Assembly: GCF_036417845.1 (NCBI RefSeq)
Contig: NC_089980.1
Coordinates: 55,736,501 to 55,800,500, forward strand
Direction: 5' to 3'
DNA length: 64,000 bases
Source of the DNA: Apteryx mantelli
Taxonomy: Eukaryota; Chordata; Aves; Apterygiformes; Apterygidae
A program made the translations under genes and the position numbers. The notes under the pieces were generated by a model. That model searched no databases, was not told the DNA's origin, and worked only from the letters and a program-made list of their open reading frames with translations. Below are positions 61,282 through 64,000 of this stretch, in pieces (position 1 is the first letter of the stretch; every line of letters starts with the position of its first letter).

Positions 61282-64000
61282 ATGGGGGAAGGGGAGAGTT
61301 ATAGTGACAGAGTAGTTGGCAAAAGACTGCTCAAGTCAGGATGCCTCCAGCAGGTGAATGCAGCCAGGGAAGTGTGCATGGGATGTGGCTATGGAGGATC
61401 CTCTTGTACCCCTCCCGGGAAACCTGCATGCTCGATCACCTCCCTGAAATGCCTGTACACCAATGCACGCAGCATGGGGAACAAACAGGAAGAACTAGAG
61501 ATCTGTGTGCGCTCGCAGGGCTATGATCTCATTGCCATTACAGAGACATGGTGGGATAGCTCGCATGACTGGAGTGCTGTCATGGATGGCTACGTGCCTT
61601 TTAGGAAAGACAGGCCAGGAAAGTGAGGTGGCGGAGTTGCTCTTTATGTGAGAGAGCAACTGGAATGTATTGAGCTGTGCCTAGGGGTGGATGAAGAGCG
61701 AGTCGAGAGCTTATGGGTAAGGATTAAAGGGCAGGCTAGCATGGGTGACACTGTTGTGGGTGTTTACTACAGGCCACCTGATCAGGAAGAGGAAGTCGAT
61801 GAGGCCTTCTACAGACAGCTGGAAGTAGCCTCACGATCCCAGGCCCTGGTTCTCATGGGGGACTTCAACCACCCCGATATCTTCTGGAAAGACAACACAG
61901 CTAGGCACAAACAGTCCTGGAGGTTCCTGCAGAGCATTGGTGACAACTTCTTGACACAGGTGGTGGAGGAGCCAACAAGGAGAGGTGTGCTGCTGGACCT
62001 TGTACTAACAAAGAAAGAAGGACTGGTTGAAGATGTGAAGGTCGGGGGCAGCCTTGGCTGCAGTGACCATGAGATGGTGGAGTTCAGGATCCTGCGAGGA
62101 GGAAGCAGGGCACTAAGTAGGATTGCAACCCTGGAGTTTAGGAGAGCAAACTTTGGCCTCTTCAGGGACCTACTTGGAGGAATCCCATGGGTTAGGGCCC
62201 TAGAAGGAAGGGGCGTTCAAGAGAGCTGGTTAATATTCAAACATCACTTCCTCCAGGCTCAAGAGTGGTGCATCCCTATGAGTAGGAAGTCAAGCAAAGG
62301 AGACAGGAGACCTGCATGGATGAGCAAGGAGCTCCTGGCAAAACACAACCAGAAGAAGGAAGTATACAGAAAGTGGAAAGGGGGACAGGCCACTTGGGAG
62401 GAATACAGGAACGTTGTCAGAGTATGCAGGGATGCGACGAGGAAGGCTAAGGCCCGTTTGGAATTAAATCTGGCGAGAGATGTCAAGGACAGCAAGAAGG
62501 GCTTCTTCAAATACATCAATAGCAAGAGGAAGACTAGGGAAAATGTGGGCCTGCTGCTGAATGGGGTGGGTGCCCTGGTGACAAAGGATGCAGAGAAGGC
62601 AGAGTTACTGAATGCCGCCTTTGCTTCAGTCTTTACTGCTCAGGCCAGCCCTCAGGAACCCCAGACCCTGGAGGCAAGAGAGAAAGTCTGGAGGAAGGAA
62701 GACTTTCCCTTGGTGGAGGAGGATCGGGTTAGTGATCATTTAGGCAAACCCACAAATCCATGGGCCCTGATGGGATGCACCCACGAGTGCTGAGGGAGCT
62801 GGCGGATGTCATTGCTAGGCCCCTCTCCATCATCTTTGAAAGGTCATGGAGAACAGGAGAGGTGCCTGAGGACTGGAAGAAAGCCAATGTCACCCCAGTC
62901 TTCAAAAAGGGCAAGAAGGAGGACCCGGGGAACTACAGGCCAGTCAGCCTCACCTCCATCCCTGGAAAGGTGATGGAGCAGCTCATCCTGGAGGCCATCT
63001 CCAAGCATGTGGAGGAAAAGAAGGTGATCAGGAGTAGTCAGCATGGCTTCACCAAGGGGAAATCATGCCTAACCAATCTGATAGCCTTCTATGATGGAAT
63101 GACTGGCTGGGTAGATGAGGGGAGAGCAGTGGATGTTGTCCTCCTTGACTTCAGCAAGGCTTTCCACACTGTCTCCCATAACATCCTCAGAGACAAGCTC
63201 AGGAAGTGTGGGCTAGATGAGTGGACAGTGAGGTGGATTGAGAACCGGCTGAATGGCAGAGCTCAGAGAGTTGTGATCAGCAGTGCAGAGTCTAGTTGGA
63301 GGCCTGTAGCTAGCGGTGTCCCCCAGGGGTCAGTACTGGGTCCAGTCTTGTTCAGCTTATTCATCAGTGACCTGGATGAAGGGACAGAGTGCACCCTCAG
63401 CAAGTTTGCCGACGATACAAAACTGGGAGGAGTGGCCGATACACCAGAGGGCTGTGCTGCCATTCAGAGAGACCTGGACAGGCTGGAGAGGTGGGCGGAG
63501 AGGAACCTCATGAAGTTCAACAAAGGCAAGTGCAGGGTCCTGCACCTAGGGAGGAATAACCCCAGGCACCAGTACAGGCTGGGGGTTGACCTGCTGGAAA
63601 GCAGCTCTGTGGAGAAGGACCTGGGAGTCCTTGTGGACAACAAATTGACCATGAGCCAGCAATGTGCCCTTGTGGCCAAGAAGGCCAATGGTATCCTGGG
63701 GTGCATCAGGAAGAGTGTTGCCAGCAGGTCGAGGGAGGTGATCCTCCCCCTCTACTCAGCCCTGGTGAGGCCACATCTGGAGTACTGCATCCAGTTCTGG
63801 GCTCCCCAGTACAAGAGGGATGTGGCACTACTGGAGCAAGTCCAGCGAAGGGCTACAAAGATGACTAGGGGACTGGAACATCTCTCCTATGAGGAAAGGC
63901 TGAGAGAGCTGGGCCTGTTTAGCCTGGAGAAGAGAAGGCTGAGAGGAGATCTTATCAATGTGTACAAGTATCTGAAGGGAGGGTGTCAAGAGGATGGGAC
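61282..64000 (+). pseudogene. CR1 ORF2: endonuclease/reverse transcriptase, broken
   Basis: ORF2 starts five bases after the ORF1 stop (ATG 61282), so termination-reinitiation is a plausible mode of translation. The endonuclease domain (about 61440-62100) shows TNARS, ITETWW, GDFNHPDIFW and the catalytic SDHEMVEF. The frame is cut by TGA at 61624-61626, in line with the same frame afterwards, which looks like a CpG decay of an Arg codon. At about 62744-62755 a small deletion shifts the frame. After it, the reverse transcriptase is open from 62760 to the window edge: catalytic Asp in LLDFSKAF (63147-63149), [10 protein letters not shown], and FADDTK (63405-63422). The usual Asp after SKAF is His here (63165-63167). 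The C-terminus lies outside the window. Confidence 0.93.

Larger units (their letters stand above)
59716..64000 (+). mobile_element. CR1 LINE, nearly full length, runs off window
   Basis: Non-LTR retrotransposon of the CR1 clade in + orientation. Parts in order: a 35-bp ORF2-like piece (59716-59750, see findings), a 5' UTR to 60214 with the typical 'cctgaccagagggagt' and 'gtataagagcc' words, ORF1 (60215-61276), then ORF2 (from about 61282, open to the window end). Most bird CR1 copies are truncated to a few hundred bases, so a copy with 5' UTR and intact ORF1 is uncommon. One nonsense codon and one frameshift in ORF2 make it inactive by itself. The 3' UTR and terminal repeats lie beyond 64000. 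Confidence 0.95.

Overview
The window is a piece of a sauropsid nuclear genome, most likely a bird. The coding exons are vertebrate genes with GT-AG introns, the long gaps are AT-rich, there is one CpG-island promoter, and the right end carries a nearly full-length CR1 LINE of the type that dominates bird genomes. Turtle or crocodilian origin cannot be fully excluded. No bacterial or plasmid feature and no tRNA or rRNA gene is seen.

Layout. Positions 1-6.2 kb hold the last five coding exons of the C1orf131 homologue on the + strand, a small lysine-rich protein of the small-subunit processome (relative of yeast Faf1). Its 5' exons lie left of the window. From 15448 to 51543 on the - strand is a complete ten-exon TRIM67 gene (739 codons plus stop): RING, two B-boxes, coiled coil, COS box, fibronectin III and B30.2/SPRY. 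All nine introns have GT-AG ends and every phase matches. The two genes converge tail to tail, with 9.5 kb between their stop codons that probably holds the TRIM67 3' UTR. This is the same C1orf131/TRIM67 pairing as human chromosome 1q42, so the block is conserved. TRIM67 exon 1 sits in a CpG island (about 50.55-52.3 kb) with a G-quadruplex-prone upstream flank. From 52.3 to 59.7 kb I see no gene.

Mobile elements. TRIM67 intron 9 holds a 640-bp solo LTR (16156-16795) bounded by a perfect 5-bp target duplication. It carries octamer and AP-1 motifs, a TATA-like box and a poly(A) signal, and lies antisense to TRIM67. The right end (about 59.72 kb to the window edge) is a CR1 LINE in + orientation. 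It has an intact ORF1 (coiled coil plus SGNH esterase) and an ORF2 (endonuclease and reverse transcriptase) broken by one nonsense codon and one frameshift. Its 5' end is unusual: 35 bp that read like the C-terminal part of CR1 ORF2 lie directly in front of the 5' UTR.

Smaller structures include a (CA)n-(GC)n-(GT)n inverted repeat at 9.84 kb (Z-DNA/cruciform candidate), a run of 23 G beside a GC-rich block inside TRIM67 intron 8, a perfect 30-bp tandem duplication just left of the CR1, several microsatellites, and a few short, heavily decayed ancient amniote repeats. I found no convincing new biological system. The most unusual items are the CR1 5' junction, the solo LTR and the non-B-DNA tracts.
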